NCBI RefSeq assembly: GCF_024171695.1
Contig: NZ_JAMTCF010000025.1
Location: 1-64,000, forward strand
Origin: Actinosynnema pretiosum
GTDB lineage: Bacteria > Actinomycetota > Actinomycetes > Mycobacteriales > Pseudonocardiaceae
DNA length: 64,000 nucleotides
Reading direction: 5' to 3'
Of this stretch, positions 7,580 to 16,781 are shown in pieces. The notes beneath the pieces are model-generated. The model ran no database searches. It was given only the letters and a program-made list of their open reading frames with translations, and had not been told where the DNA came from. Both the position numbers and the translations under genes were made by a program. Every line of letters starts with the position of its first letter. Position 1 is the first letter of the stretch.

Positions 7580-9646
7580 TCACCTCAGGTCGTAGACCGC
7601 GCTCCCACCGACCGTCTGCGCGGTGTAGTTCTCCTGGACCCACGTGGCGATCGCCGACGTCGACGAGTCCGAGCCGCCGCGACCGCCCATGCCGCCGCCC
7701 ATCCCGCCGCCGCTGATGTAGTACGCGATCTCACCGTTCGCGACGGCCCGCTGGAACTGCTCCAGCGTCGGGGCGTTGTCCGAACCGCTCCAGCCGCCGA
7801 TCGCGATGACCGCCTTGCCGGTGGACAGCTCCAGCTCCGCCGCCGACTGCGAACCGGTGGTGGCCGCCGCCCACTTCGAGTCCGTGCTCTTCAACAGCTC
7901 GACCACCTCGCTGCTCGACCCGCCACCGGGACCGCCGCCGCGCATCCCGTCGGCCTGGGCCTGCTGGCCGTCCTGGGCTTGGCCGTCCTGGGCCTGGCCG
8001 TCCTGCGCCTCACCATCGCCCGCCTGGCCGCGCTGACCGGTCCCGTCCTGCGCCCGCCCGTCCTGCGCCTGCCCGTCACCGCCGGGCATCTGGCCGCCGC
8101 CACCGCCACCACCCCCACCACCGAAGCCCATCGAACTCCCCGCAGGCCCCGACGACGGGATCGACCCGGTGTGCGCCTGACCGGCCGTGCTGACCGCCCA
8201 CGCGCCGCCGCCGACGCCGACCACCAGCACCGCCGCCACCGCCAGCGCCACCGCGCCCTTCGCCACCCGCCTCGGGTCCAGCAGCAGCGCCAGCACCACC
8301 ACGAACCCCACCACCAGCACCGCGTACCGGATCACCGGCGCGTAGTCCGACGACCGCGCCAGCAGCACGTGGTCCCACACCGCCGTGACCCCGACCATCG
8401 CCGCCAGGAACGCCCGAGCCGTCGCGAACCTCCTGGCCCGCCACAGCTCCCGCCCGCCGATGGCGACCAGCGCCGCGATCGCGGGGGCCAGCGCCACCGA
8501 GTAGTACGGGTGCACCGTCCCGCTCATGAAGCTGAACACCACCGCCGTGACGATCAACCACCCGCCCCACAGCAGCAGCGCGGCGCGGGTGCGGTCGGTG
8601 CGGGGCGCGCGGCGGGTGAACCACAGGCCCGCGACCAGCGCGACCAGCGCGGCGGGCAGCAGCCAGGAGATCTCGCCGCCGAACGCGGTCCCGAACATCC
8701 GGAAGACCCCGGTCTCGCCGCCGAACCCGGTGTTGCCGCCGCCCATGCCACCGCCGCCACCGCCGCCGTTGCCCTGCCCGCCGAGGATGCGGCCGAGCCC
8801 GTTGTACCCCAGCGCCAGCTCCAGCAGCGTGTTGTCCGTCGACCCGCCGATGTACGGCCGCGAGTCGGTCGGCCACAGGTCGACCAGCGCGATGAACCAC
8901 CCCGCCGACACCACGACCGCCCCGAGCGCCGCGAACAGGTGCGCGACGCGCCTGCCCAGCGTGGTCGGCGCGGCGACCAGGTACACCAGGGCGAACGCGG
9001 GCAGCACCAGGAAGCCCTGCAGCATCTTCGTCAGGAACGCGAACCCGATCGCGGCCCCGGCCAGCAGCACCCACTTCAGGCTCGCCCGCTCCAGCGCCCG
9101 CACCAGGCAGTAGGCGCCCGCGACCATGAGCAGCACGAGCAGCGCGTCCGGGTTGTTGAACCGGAACATCAGCACCGCGACCGGCGTCACGGCCAGCGCC
9201 GCGCCCGCCAGCAGCCCGGCCAGGTGGCCGCTGGTGCGCTTGACCGTCGCGTGCAGCAGCGCCACTGAGGCCACGCCCATGAGGGCCTGCGGGGCGAGCA
9301 CGGTGAAGCTGGAGAACCCGAACAGCCTGGCGAACGCGGTGGTCAGCCACAGCGCGGCGGGCGGCTTGTCGACGGTGATCGCGTTGCCGGAGTCCAGCGA
9401 GCCGAACAGCCAGGCCTTCCAGTCCTGCGTCCCGGCCTGCACGGCGGCGGCGTAGAAGCTGTTGCCGTACCCGGAGGAGGTCAGGTCCCACAGGTACAGC
9501 GCGGCGGTGGCGGCCAGCAGCACCAGCAGCGCGGGCCGCGCGTACCGGGGCGCGTCGGCCGGGCCGAGCACCAGCCTGGCCAGGCGGCCACGCGCGGGCG
9601 GCTCGGCGGCCGGGACGGCCGGTGGTTCGGTGAGCAGGGCGGTCAT
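7580..9646 (-). CDS. PMT/ArnT-type membrane glycosyltransferase (GT39-like)
   Basis: 688-residue integral membrane protein. The N-terminal half carries many hydrophobic helices and typical PMT_2 features: SSGYGNSFYAAAVQAG in the first extracytoplasmic loop and DSGNAITVDKPPAALWL (the DKPP signature). Such enzymes transfer sugars from polyprenyl-phosphate carriers to envelope acceptors. Two Gly-rich inserts stand out, one in a loop near residue 295 (GGQGNGGGGGGGMGGG) and one around 505-590 with AQDG/AQDGQ repeats. These separate the membrane part from a C-terminal soluble domain of about 120 residues. The neighbouring GT2 gene probably makes the lipid-linked donor. Start ATG at 9646. Confidence 0.85.
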   Translation of the reverse strand: MTALLTEPPAVPAAEPPARGRLARLVLGPADAPRYARPALLVLLAATAALYLWDLTSSGYGNSFYAAAVQAGTQDWKAWLFGSLDSGNAITVDKPPAALWLTTAFARLFGFSSFTVLAPQALMGVASVALLHATVKRTSGHLAGLLAGAALAVTPVAVLMFRFNNPDALLVLLMVAGAYCLVRALERASLKWVLLAGAAIGFAFLTKMLQGFLVLPAFALVYLVAAPTTLGRRVAHLFAALGAVVVSAGWFIALVDLWPTDSRPYIGGSTDNTLLELALGYNGLGRILGGQGNGGGGGGGMGGGNTGFGGETGVFRMFGTAFGGEISWLLPAALVALVAGLWFTRRAPRTDRTRAALLLWGGWLIVTAVVFSFMSGTVHPYYSVALAPAIAALVAIGGRELWRARRFATARAFLAAMVGVTAVWDHVLLARSSDYAPVIRYAVLVVGFVVVLALLLDPRRVAKGAVALAVAAVLVVGVGGGAWAVSTAGQAHTGSIPSSGPAGSSMGFGGGGGGGGGGQMPGGDGQAQDGRAQDGTGQRGQAGDGEAQDGQAQDGQAQDGQQAQADGMRGGGPGGGSSSEVVELLKSTDSKWAAATTGSQSAAELELSTGKAVIAIGGWSGSDNAPTLEQFQRAVANGEIAYYISGGGMGGGMGGRGGSDSSTSAIATWVQENYTAQTVGGSAVYDLR

Positions 9647-9715
9647 GGTCGGCTCTCCTGTGCGGTGTGGTCTGCGGGAGGGGTGCGGCGGGCGGGGGCT
9701 CAGGCTGCGCGGCCC

Positions 9716-9756
9716 CGGACTGCGCGGTCTCGGACTGCGCTTGCCTCGGACTGCGC
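9716..9756. repeat. Three direct copies of CGGACTGCGC
   Basis: Exact 10-bp copies at 9716-9725, 9731-9740 and 9747-9756, spaced 15 and 16 bases, lie between the GT2 gene and the PMT-type gene. They could be a small tandem duplication or a repeated binding site in the leader of the downstream gene. Confidence 0.6.
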
Positions 9757-9760
9757 TGTC

Positions 9761-10561
9761 TCAGGCGGCCCGGACCAGGTCACGGGCCGGGGCCCGCCGC
9801 AGGTCGGCCGGGAGCGCGAGGCGGGTGCGCCACAGCCGGGCGACGCCCTTCAGGTCGGCCACGGCGGTGGCGACGATGTCCACCGACGAGTCGGGGTCGT
9901 CCACCCAGTCGACGGCGACCTCGTGGGTGCGCAGCCCGGACCGCTGGGCCAGCACGAGCAGTTCGGTGTCGAAGAACCAGCCGGTGTCCTGCACCAGCGG
10001 CAGCAGCCGGGCGGCGACGTCCGAGCGCATCGCCTTGAAGCCGCACTGCGCGTCGGTGAACCGGGCGCGCAGGGCCAGCCTCAGGATGACGTTGTAGGCG
10101 CGGGAGATGAACTCGCGCTTGGGGCCGCGCACCACGCGGGCGCCCCTGGCGAGCCTGCTGCCGATGGCGACGTCGGAGTGCCCGGACACCAGCGGGGCGA
10201 TCAGGGCGGGCAGCGCGGCCAGGTCGGTGGACAGGTCCACGTCCATGTAGGCGACCACGGCGGCCTCCGAGCCCAGCCAGGCGGCCTTGAGGGCCCGTCC
10301 CCGGCCCTTCTCGGCCAGGCGCAGCACCCGCACGCCGTCCAGCTCGCGGCCGAGCTCGGCGGCGATGTCCGGGGTGCGGTCGGTGCTGGCGTTGTCCGCG
10401 ACGGTGATCCGGAACGCGAAGGGGAGCGTGGCGCCGAGGTAGGAGTGCAGCCTGCGCACGCTGGGCGCGAGCGCGCGCTCCTCGTTGTAGACCGGCACCA
10501 CCACGTCCAGCACCGGGGTGCCGTTCCCGAGGTCCACCGGCTCGGTCGCGTTCGTCGTCAT
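9761..10561 (-). CDS. GT2 glycosyltransferase, dolichyl-phosphate-sugar synthase type
   Basis: 266 residues. Opens with DVVVPVYNEERALAPSVRRL, then the GT-A nucleotide-sugar loop (VADNASTDRTPDIA) and the DxD-type metal motif in AYMDVDLSTDL, followed by DAQCGFKAM and DTGWFFDTELL. This order is typical of polyprenyl-phosphate glucose/mannose synthases (ALG5/DPM1-like). No C-terminal membrane helices are visible. ATG at 10561 chosen because the family begins about 20 residues before the VVPVYNE motif. It lies 115 bases upstream of the PMT-type transferase, the natural user of its lipid-linked sugar product, so the two probably act in one envelope glycosylation step. Confidence 0.88.
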   Translation of the reverse strand: MTTNATEPVDLGNGTPVLDVVVPVYNEERALAPSVRRLHSYLGATLPFAFRITVADNASTDRTPDIAAELGRELDGVRVLRLAEKGRGRALKAAWLGSEAAVVAYMDVDLSTDLAALPALIAPLVSGHSDVAIGSRLARGARVVRGPKREFISRAYNVILRLALRARFTDAQCGFKAMRSDVAARLLPLVQDTGWFFDTELLVLAQRSGLRTHEVAVDWVDDPDSSVDIVATAVADLKGVARLWRTRLALPADLRRAPARDLVRAA

Positions 10562-10657
10562 GGCGACAACTCTCGTGCCGCCGCCTGGACGGATCGTGTG
10601 CGCAACCTGTGGACCGGCTGTGCGCGCCGCCACAGCCGCGTGACGGCGGTCACGCGC

Positions 10658-10702
10658 ACGAGCGCCCCGCCACCCGGTCTGCTCGGGTGGCGGGGCGCTC
10701 GT
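10658..10702 (-). terminator. Strong 18-bp hairpin after the acyltransferase gene
   Basis: ACGAGCGCCCCGCCACCC (10658-10675) and its exact reverse complement (10685-10702) with a 9-base loop lie 31 bases past the stop of the minus-strand acyltransferase. Confidence 0.8.
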
Positions 10703-10732
10703 CGTGCGGGACTCGGGGGCGGCCGGGGCCGG

Positions 10733-12790
10733 CTAGCGGCGCTCGATGCCCAGCGCCTCGCCCAGCGGCCCCACCAGGGTGCTCGCGTAGGTGTCGGTGA
10801 TGTGGTTGTCCCGGTAGACCACGACGTTGCCGACCACGGCCGGGCACGTGGTCGCGTCGCAGAACCAGTCGGTCAGGTCGACCGGCTTGCCGCCGGGCAG
10901 GGTCGCGACCGCCTCGGTGACCGGGTCGGGGGTGACCGCCTCGGCGCGCGTGCGGTCGCACTGGCCGGGCGTCTCGATCAGGCAGGCCAGCACGTCGGGG
11001 CGGCTGCGGGGCGTGTCGCGGATGCCCACGACGGTCACGCCCGCCTCCGCGATCGGCCGCAGGATCTCCCGGTAGCCGTCGACGGCCCGCTGGTAGGAGG
11101 GCCACTCCCAGTTCATGTCCTGCTTGTAGACCTCGGGGGTCATGGCGGCGGTGACCACCATGTCCGGCTTCTCCCGCACGATCCAGTCGCGCTTGGCCCG
11201 GTCGTCGGCGGGGCAGTTGGCGAACGGCTCGGTGTTCTGCCGCTGCTTGCCGTCCGGGGCGGCGACCTTGGGCGCCTCGGCGTTGAACGGGCAGGCGTCG
11301 TGCACGAGCATCCGGACCCGCCACTGGCCCGAGCGCTCGGCGAGGTCGATGAGCGCGCCGGAGAGCTGGGTCATGTGCGAGTCGCCGAGCAGCACCATGG
11401 TCTTCGGGGCGTCGGCGGGCCCGTACCAGCAGTCCTCGCGGTCGACGGCGACCTTGCCGCAGTCGTCGTCCCAGGCCTTGGCGATGTCGTCGCCCGCGAT
11501 GACCGGGTCGGGCACGGGGGTGGCGGTGGGCAGCCCGGCCGGGAACGCCGGGTCCATGACGAGCGCGCCGGGGTGGTCGCTGCCGAGCACCGAGTTGGCC
11601 TTGAGGTCGTCGATCCTGGCCTGCGCCGAGTACCACGGGACCGCCGCGGCCAGCACGGACGCGACGATCATGGTGGCGCCGAGCGCGTAGGCGGCGCGCG
11701 GGCGCAGGTGCCGCAGCGGGGTCTCCACGAGCCGGGTGGACAGCGCGGCCAGCGCGACGCTCGCCGCCGCCGCGACCAGCGCCCACTCCGCCGACAGGTG
11801 CGCGGCGCCCTGGAACTCCAGCAGGAAGACCAGCACCGGCCAGTGCCACAGGTACAGGCTGTACGAGATGTCGCCGAGGTAGCGCAGCGGCTGCCGCGCC
11901 AGCAGCGCGGAGACACCCCCGTCGCCGGTGCCGCTGCCCGCCGCGAGGAGGGCGGCGGCTCCGAGCACGGGGAGCAGGGCGATCCAGCCGGGGAACTGCA
12001 TGGCGGTGGTGAACAGGAAGGCGGCGGCCAGCACGGCGGCCAGGCCCAGCCAGCCCGTGACCAGGCGCGCGGTCCGGGAGAGCGCGAGCCGGGGCAGGCC
12101 GATCGCGAGCAGGCCGCCGATGCCCAGCTCCCACATGCGGGTGGGGGTGATGAAGTAGGCGGCGGTGTGGTCGAGCGGCGTGTAGTAGACCGAGAACGCC
12201 AGCGAGGCGACCGTGATGGCCAGGACGGCGGCGAACGCGTTCCGGCCCGGCCGGGCGCCGCGCATGCCGGCGAGGATCAGCACCAGCGGGATGACCAGGT
12301 AGAACTGCTCCTCGACGCTGAGCGACCAGAAGTGCTGGACCGGGGACGCCTCGGCGGTGGCGTTGGCGTAGTCGCCCGCGAAGATCGCCAGCTGCCAGTT
12401 CTGCACGTTCAGCGCCGAGGCGACCACCTCGCGCAGCACGTCCGGGTGCCGGGACACCGGGAGCAGCAGCGCGGTGGTCAGCGCGACGCCGAGCAGGACG
12501 ACCGTGGCCGCCGGGAGCAGCCGCCTCGCGCGCCGGGCGTAGAAGGAGAACAGGCTGATCCGGCCGTTGCGGCGCAGCTCGTTCACCAGGGCGCCGATGA
12601 TCAGGTAGCCGGAGATGACGAAGAAGACGTCGACGCCGACGAAGCCGCCGGGCAGCCAGGTCGGCCGCAGGTGGTAGACCAGCACGAGGCCGACCGCCAG
12701 CGCCCGCAGGCCCTGGATGTCGTCCCGCTGTCTGGACCGGTGCTCCACGCCGCGAGGTGCGGCCTCCCGGAGCGTCTCGGTGGACGTCAT
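10733..12790 (-). CDS. OatA-like O-acyltransferase (AT3 membrane domain plus SGNH domain)
   Basis: 685 residues. The N-terminal half is an acyltransferase-3 domain of about 10 membrane helices with IQGLRALAVGLVLVYHL, GGFVGVDVFFVISGYLI and FWSLSVEEQFYL. The C-terminal half is an extracytoplasmic SGNH domain with the catalytic Ser in LLGDSHMTQL and a late DNHIT segment that supplies Asp/His. This architecture transfers acyl groups across the membrane onto cell-wall sugars, for example O-acetylation of peptidoglycan or other glycans. Start ATG at 12790. The gene is monocistronic, with a strong terminator downstream and about 390 gene-free bases upstream. Confidence 0.9.
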   Translation of the reverse strand: MTSTETLREAAPRGVEHRSRQRDDIQGLRALAVGLVLVYHLRPTWLPGGFVGVDVFFVISGYLIIGALVNELRRNGRISLFSFYARRARRLLPAATVVLLGVALTTALLLPVSRHPDVLREVVASALNVQNWQLAIFAGDYANATAEASPVQHFWSLSVEEQFYLVIPLVLILAGMRGARPGRNAFAAVLAITVASLAFSVYYTPLDHTAAYFITPTRMWELGIGGLLAIGLPRLALSRTARLVTGWLGLAAVLAAAFLFTTAMQFPGWIALLPVLGAAALLAAGSGTGDGGVSALLARQPLRYLGDISYSLYLWHWPVLVFLLEFQGAAHLSAEWALVAAAASVALAALSTRLVETPLRHLRPRAAYALGATMIVASVLAAAVPWYSAQARIDDLKANSVLGSDHPGALVMDPAFPAGLPTATPVPDPVIAGDDIAKAWDDDCGKVAVDREDCWYGPADAPKTMVLLGDSHMTQLSGALIDLAERSGQWRVRMLVHDACPFNAEAPKVAAPDGKQRQNTEPFANCPADDRAKRDWIVREKPDMVVTAAMTPEVYKQDMNWEWPSYQRAVDGYREILRPIAEAGVTVVGIRDTPRSRPDVLACLIETPGQCDRTRAEAVTPDPVTEAVATLPGGKPVDLTDWFCDATTCPAVVGNVVVYRDNHITDTYASTLVGPLGEALGIERR

Positions 12791-13176
12791 CGTTCTCCCC
12801 GTGCGTTCGGATTCGGCGCTTCCCGGAAGATCCCCGAGCGCCCGTTCGCGCTGCTGTCGCTGTCGCCGTCGATTGCGCGCGCCTGCGTGGGCGCGCCACC
12901 GCTCGCGTTCACCGGGCGACGGCCCGGCGTGATCCGCGATCTCGTGGACCGTATATCAATCGGGCGACCGAGCAGGAATCACGTGTGACTCGTGAGGTGG
13001 GAAAACCAGGGGGCCGGTGATGCGCAAGGGGCGTCAAGCACATCGACTTGACCGAGACAAGGGTCCGCAAGCGTTTTCTTTTCTTGATCCGACCGAGATC
13101 CGGTCACCGAATCGGGCTATTCGGTGACCAGCCTTGTCCGAATGGGTGAGTTCCAGATCGCGCGGCGACCGGTCCG
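12791..13176. other. Gene-free stretch upstream of the acyltransferase
   Basis: No credible coding frame. It should hold the acyltransferase promoter; no clear -35/-10 pair could be picked. A T-rich run (GCGTTTTCTTTTCTTGATCC, 13071-13090) is unusual for the region. The right end holds the hairpin listed separately at 13102-13129. Confidence 0.6.
13102..13129 (-). terminator. Perfect 11-bp hairpin after the ATP-binding protein gene
   Basis: GGTCACCGAAT (13102-13112) and ATTCGGTGACC (13119-13129), loop CGGGCT, 48 bases past the stop of the minus-strand gene. Confidence 0.65.
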
Positions 13177-13671
13177 CTAGTCGAGGTGCAGCCCCTCGCC
13201 GCTCAGGTCGCCGGGGGTCAGACCGTTCGGGCTCGACTCGTTCGGGTCGGAACCGTTCGAGCGCCACCCGGTCACCCCCGGCCCCGGCCCCGCCCCCGCC
13301 CCCGGCAGGCTCCAGCCCGCCTCGGCCCACACCGTCTTCACCCCGGCGGACGGCAGCACCCCCCACCGGCTCGCCAACCGGTTGACCAGCAGCAACCCCC
13401 GGTGACGACGCCCCGGCCTGCCCAGCACGGGCAGCAGCTGCGGGCTCGCGTCGTCGACCTCCACCCGCACCGGCGAGCGGGTCAGGCGCAGCTCGCGCGG
13501 GCCCTCGGCGTGCTCCAGGGCGTTCTCCACCAGGGCGTTCACCACCATCAGCAGGTCGAGCAGCCGGTCCCGCTCGGCCCCCGGCAGCGCGGCGGCCACC
13601 CGTTCCCGCACCTCGTGCGGGAGCAGCAGTCCCCCCGAGATCCGGAGGTCCGCGACCCCGGTGGTGTTCAT
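13177..13671 (-). CDS. HATPase_c-domain protein, anti-sigma/RsbW-like
   Basis: 164 residues from ATG 13671. The GHKL ATPase N-box is NALVENALEHAEGP (Asn about 50), followed by VEVDDASPQ and the lid/G-box RGLLLVNRLASRWGV. There is no histidine-phosphotransfer domain, so it resembles the small ATP-binding anti-sigma kinases that are abundant in actinomycetes. The last ~45 residues form a Gly/Pro/Ser/Asn-rich tail unlike the globular part. It lies next to a Ser/Thr kinase gene with 117 bases between them; the two could be co-regulated signalling parts, but no partner STAS protein or sigma factor is adjacent. Target unknown. Confidence 0.75.
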   Translation of the reverse strand: MNTTGVADLRISGGLLLPHEVRERVAAALPGAERDRLLDLLMVVNALVENALEHAEGPRELRLTRSPVRVEVDDASPQLLPVLGRPGRRHRGLLLVNRLASRWGVLPSAGVKTVWAEAGWSLPGAGAGPGPGVTGWRSNGSDPNESSPNGLTPGDLSGEGLHLD

Positions 13672-13788
13672 CCCTAGGCACCCCCAGCACAGCACAACGC
13701 AGCACCCTGGTTTTTCAAGGCGCGTCAGCAATTACCCGGTGGGGACGGGGGTCAAACCGGTGGGGAGGGGAACGATCGGTGGGACGGG

Positions 13789-14805
13789 TCACAGGCCTCG
13801 GGGCGCCTCGATCGCGGTCGGGGCGGCCGGGGCCGCGATGGTCGGGTCGGGGGTCTGGCCGACGGCCAGCGCGATCGCCGCGAGGGTGACCGCCGTCGCC
13901 GCGCCCACCAGCACGCGGTGCCGGGACGGTGCGGCGGGCGGCGGCACGGGCGCGGCGAACCCGCGCAGTGCCAGCCCGCACGCGGCGGCGGTCGGGCGGT
14001 CCTTGGGGCGGCGCGCGGTCATCGCGGCCAGCAGGTGGGCCAGGTCCGACGGCGCGGACAGCGGGATCTCCGGCGAGCGGCCCAGCCGGGACAGCGCGGT
14101 GCGGCCGGTGAACGCCGGGCGGCCGGTCAGGCACTCCAGCAGGACCAGGCCGAGCGCGTACACGTCGGCGGGCTCCCCCACCGCGTCGCCGCGCACCTGC
14201 TCGGGCGCGAGGTAGGCGGTGGTGCCGACGCGGCGGTCGGTGCGGCGGGTGCGCGAGCCACCCGGCCCGGCGAGGCCGAAGTCGGCAAGGTGCGGCTTGC
14301 CCGCGTGGTCGAACAGGACGCCGGTGGGGGTGAGGTCGCGGTGCGCCACGCCGTGCTCGTGCACGTGGGCGAGCGCGTCGGACAGCAGCACGCCGAGCAG
14401 CCTGGTCTGGGCCTCGCTGAACGGGCCCCGGTCGAGGTGGTCGCGCAGCGTGGGGCCGTCCACGAGCTGGAGGACCACGAACGAGTCCCGTCCCCGGCCG
14501 CCGACGTCGTAGACGGACACCACGTTGGGGTGACCGAGGGCGGCGAGGACGTGCATCTCGTTGTCGAACCGGCGGTACGCGGCCCGGCCCGCCCCTGGCG
14601 CGACCAGCTTCACGGCGACCGCCCGCCTCAGCAGGGTGTCCCAACCCCGGTGCACCTGGGCGGTGCCGCCGGTGCGGATCAGGCCGTCGAGCCGGTAGCG
14701 CCCGGCCAGCAACCTGCCCGCTTCCAGCTCTCCGGTGTCCGCGGCGGACCACTCGGGTCCTACCGCGACCTCGTCCGTGGTCTTGGTCGACAGAGACAGG
14801 GACAC
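13789..14805 (-). CDS. Membrane-anchored Ser/Thr protein kinase with an atypical catalytic loop
   Basis: 338 residues. Start GTG 14805 was preferred because GGGAGG sits about nine bases upstream, whereas the GTG at 14814 directly abuts it. Kinase landmarks: the Gly loop IRTGGTAQVHRG, the ATP lysine in AVAVKLV (K66), HRDLTPTGVLF (catalytic D157), and ADFGLAG (D175). The catalytic loop is odd: canonical HRDLKPxN has become HRDLTPTG, so the lysine is Thr159 and the Mg-binding Asn is Gly162. A Pro-rich linker leads to one membrane helix (about 300-316) and a short outside tail, without PASTA domains. It may be a weak kinase or a pseudokinase. Confidence 0.85.
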   Translation of the reverse strand: MSLSLSTKTTDEVAVGPEWSAADTGELEAGRLLAGRYRLDGLIRTGGTAQVHRGWDTLLRRAVAVKLVAPGAGRAAYRRFDNEMHVLAALGHPNVVSVYDVGGRGRDSFVVLQLVDGPTLRDHLDRGPFSEAQTRLLGVLLSDALAHVHEHGVAHRDLTPTGVLFDHAGKPHLADFGLAGPGGSRTRRTDRRVGTTAYLAPEQVRGDAVGEPADVYALGLVLLECLTGRPAFTGRTALSRLGRSPEIPLSAPSDLAHLLAAMTARRPKDRPTAAACGLALRGFAAPVPPPAAPSRHRVLVGAATAVTLAAIALAVGQTPDPTIAAPAAPTAIEAPRGL

Positions 14806-15230
14806 AACCCGCACCCTCCCACTCGCGCCGGTCTCCCGCCGGGCACACCCGGTGCGGGACCGCTCACCCTCGCTCGTTCGTGCTGTGGGTCAGGTGCCCG
14901 CAGTCCGAGGTCGACAAACTCACCGCGCCGAGTTGAGACACCGGGCGGGCGAACGCCCTTCGGGCGGCGCGCGGGGGTGCGGGGCGAATCCGGCCCGCGT
15001 GGTTTCCACCGGGACCGCTCGGGTAGCCCTGAGCTGGAGGTTCCCCTCGGCACGGACGGCGCGGCGCGGTCCGCTCGGGCCGCGCGGGAGCCTTCGGGGT
15101 GCGGTGCGCGGGGCCCGGTGCGCGGGACCGCGCGGGCAGCACCGGACGGGGCCGGACGCGCGGAAGCCGGACGGGGCTCGAAGGCCCGCCCGACAAGGGT
15201 TCGCGCGGATTCGGTTGTCGTCCGGCGCCG

Positions 15231-15260
15231 GGTGCTCCAGGACCGGGTGCTCCAGGACCG
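15231..15260. repeat. Tandem 15-bp repeat, two exact copies
   Basis: GGTGCTCCAGGACCG occurs at 15231-15245 and again at 15246-15260, followed by a partial third copy. Confidence 0.75.
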
Positions 15261-15628
15261 GGTCGTCCGGCGAGCCGTCAGGACCGGTTCCTCTGACCGG
15301 TTCCCGGATCGGGCTGCGCGCGGCCGGCCCTCGTTCCAGCGGCCCTGCTCCTGCGGTACTGCTCTAGCTGTCCACCCTCCAGCTGTCCACTCCTGCTGAC
15401 CTGCTCCAGCGGCCTCCTCGGCGGCCGGGGGTTCAGCGCGGCACTCGGCCGCCCACTCCCCCGGAAGCGGGTCGGGGCACCCGGCAGCCCGGACCCCACC
15501 GCTTCTCCGCGGCGTTGTTGCGCGCGATCGCGCCACCCCGCCCCGCGCCACCCGTTCCGCGTCCCGCGCCGTTGCGTCCCACGTCGTCCTCCGCCGATCC
15601 CACCGACACCCCGGTGCGTCCTCCCCGG

Positions 15629-15655
15629 CGAGGGGACCCGATTCGGGTCCCCTCG
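15629..15655 (-). terminator. Second hairpin downstream of acetate kinase
   Basis: CGAGGGGACCCG (15629-15640) and CGGGTCCCCTCG (15644-15655) form a 12-bp stem with a 3-base loop. It backs up the first hairpin. Confidence 0.55.
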
Positions 15656-15661
15656 CGGGAG

Positions 15662-15705
15662 CCCCCGGCGCGGCGGCTGGTGTCGGAGCGCCGCCGCGCC
15701 GGGGG
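15662..15705 (-). terminator. 16-bp hairpin directly after acetate kinase
   Basis: CCCCCGGCGCGGCGGC (15662-15677) pairs with GCCGCCGCGCCGGGGG (15690-15705). It starts two bases past the ackA stop codon. Confidence 0.75.
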
Positions 15706-15707
15706 TG

Positions 15708-16781
15708 TCACAGCGCGGAGCGCGTCTGCCTGGCGATCTCCACGTCCTCGCCCGCCGCCAGCACCCACACGCCCACCGCGGACCCGTCGCCGCTGATCCG
15801 CGCGTCCGGGGCGCACACCGCGTTCCGGCTCCGGTCGAGCCGCACGCCGAGGAACCCCAGCCCTCCCGCGACCCGCTCGCGCAGGGCCGCGTCGTTCTCG
15901 CCCGCCCCGCCGGTGAACACCAGCAGGTCGAGCCCGCCCAGCGAGGCTGCCATCGCGGCGATCCCCTGCCGCAGCCGGTGCTCGTACACCTCCAGCGCCA
16001 GCCGGGCCTGAGCCGAACCGCCCGCCGCCGCCGCGCGCACGTCCCGCAGGTCGTCGCCGACGCCGCTGAGCCCGGTCAGCCCGGAGCGGTGCTCCAGCCC
16101 GTCCGCGACCTCGTCGGCGCTCAGCCCGCCCCGCCGCTGCAACCACAGCAGCAGGCCGGGGTCGACGTCGCCGCTGCGCGTGCCCATGACGAGCCCGGCC
16201 AGCGGCGTGAACCCCATCGTGGTGTCCACCGACCGCCCGCCGCGCACCGCCGACAGCGAGCACCCTGAGCCCAGGTGCGCCACGACGACCCGGTCGCCGC
16301 CGCCCGCCAGCTCGCGCGCCCGCCGGTCGGCGTAGGAGTGCGACAGGCCGTGGAAGCCGTACTTGCGCAGGCCCCACCGCTCCCGCCACTCCGGCGGCAG
16401 CGGGTAGGTGGCCGCGTGCTCGGGCAGGGACGCGTGGAAGGCCGTGTCGAAGCACGCCACGTGCGGCACGTCCGGCAGCAGCTCGCGCACCGCGTCCACG
16501 CCGTCGAGCGCGCGCGGCTGGTGCAGGGGCGCGAGCGGGACCAGCTCGGCCAGCCCCGCCCGCACCCCCTCGTCGATCAGGGTGGGCCCGGTGAACCGGG
16601 CCCCGCCGTGCACGACGCGGTGGCCGACCGCGTGCACCTCGGGACCGCCGTCGAGGAGGTCGCCGAAGTGCCCGCGCCCGTCCCAGCGCTCCACGTCGTG
16701 CTCGGCCAGGACTTCATCCCCTGGACCGATGACGCGCAGCTTCAGGCTGGACGAGCCCGCGTTGACCACCAGCACGTTCAT
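15708..16781 (-). CDS. ackA: Acetate kinase
   Basis: 357 residues, compared with about 400 in most acetate kinases. Begins [17 protein letters not shown], the classic N-terminal signature, followed by RKYGFHGLSHSYA, GFTPLAGLVMGTRSGDVDP and LLVFTGGAGEND. It converts acetyl phosphate plus ADP to acetate plus ATP in the cytoplasm. The ATG at 16781 overlaps the phosphoketolase stop by one base (TGATG), so the pair is translationally coupled. Together they convert xylulose-5-P or fructose-6-P to acetate with one ATP and no oxygen, which fits the hypoxia-type box upstream of the pair. Confidence 0.95.
   Translation of the reverse strand: MNVLVVNAGSSSLKLRVIGPGDEVLAEHDVERWDGRGHFGDLLDGGPEVHAVGHRVVHGGARFTGPTLIDEGVRAGLAELVPLAPLHQPRALDGVDAVRELLPDVPHVACFDTAFHASLPEHAATYPLPPEWRERWGLRKYGFHGLSHSYADRRARELAGGGDRVVVAHLGSGCSLSAVRGGRSVDTTMGFTPLAGLVMGTRSGDVDPGLLLWLQRRGGLSADEVADGLEHRSGLTGLSGVGDDLRDVRAAAAGGSAQARLALEVYEHRLRQGIAAMAASLGGLDLLVFTGGAGENDAALRERVAGGLGFLGVRLDRSRNAVCAPDARISGDGSAVGVWVLAAGEDVEIARQTRSAL

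Larger units (their letters stand above)
14806..15707. other. About 900 bases without a credible gene
   Basis: Open frames exist on both strands, but their products are Arg/Pro/Ala-rich, contain no recognisable domain and have no ribosome site. I see a two-copy 15-bp repeat near 15231, repeated AGCTGTCCAC motifs (15366 and 15380 area), and two strong hairpins at the right end that probably terminate the acetate kinase transcript. The kinase promoter should lie in the left part. Confidence 0.6.

Noticed and set aside
9665-12988. A 1,107-codon open frame on the plus strand
   Set aside because: It lies opposite the GT2 and acyltransferase genes; its product is Gly/Arg/Gln/His-rich with no domain, the usual shadow of GC-rich genes.
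14735-15551. Open frames of 210 (plus) and 263 (minus) codons in the gene-free region
   Set aside because: Low-complexity Arg/Ser/Pro products spanning tandem repeats, no start signal, no family resemblance.
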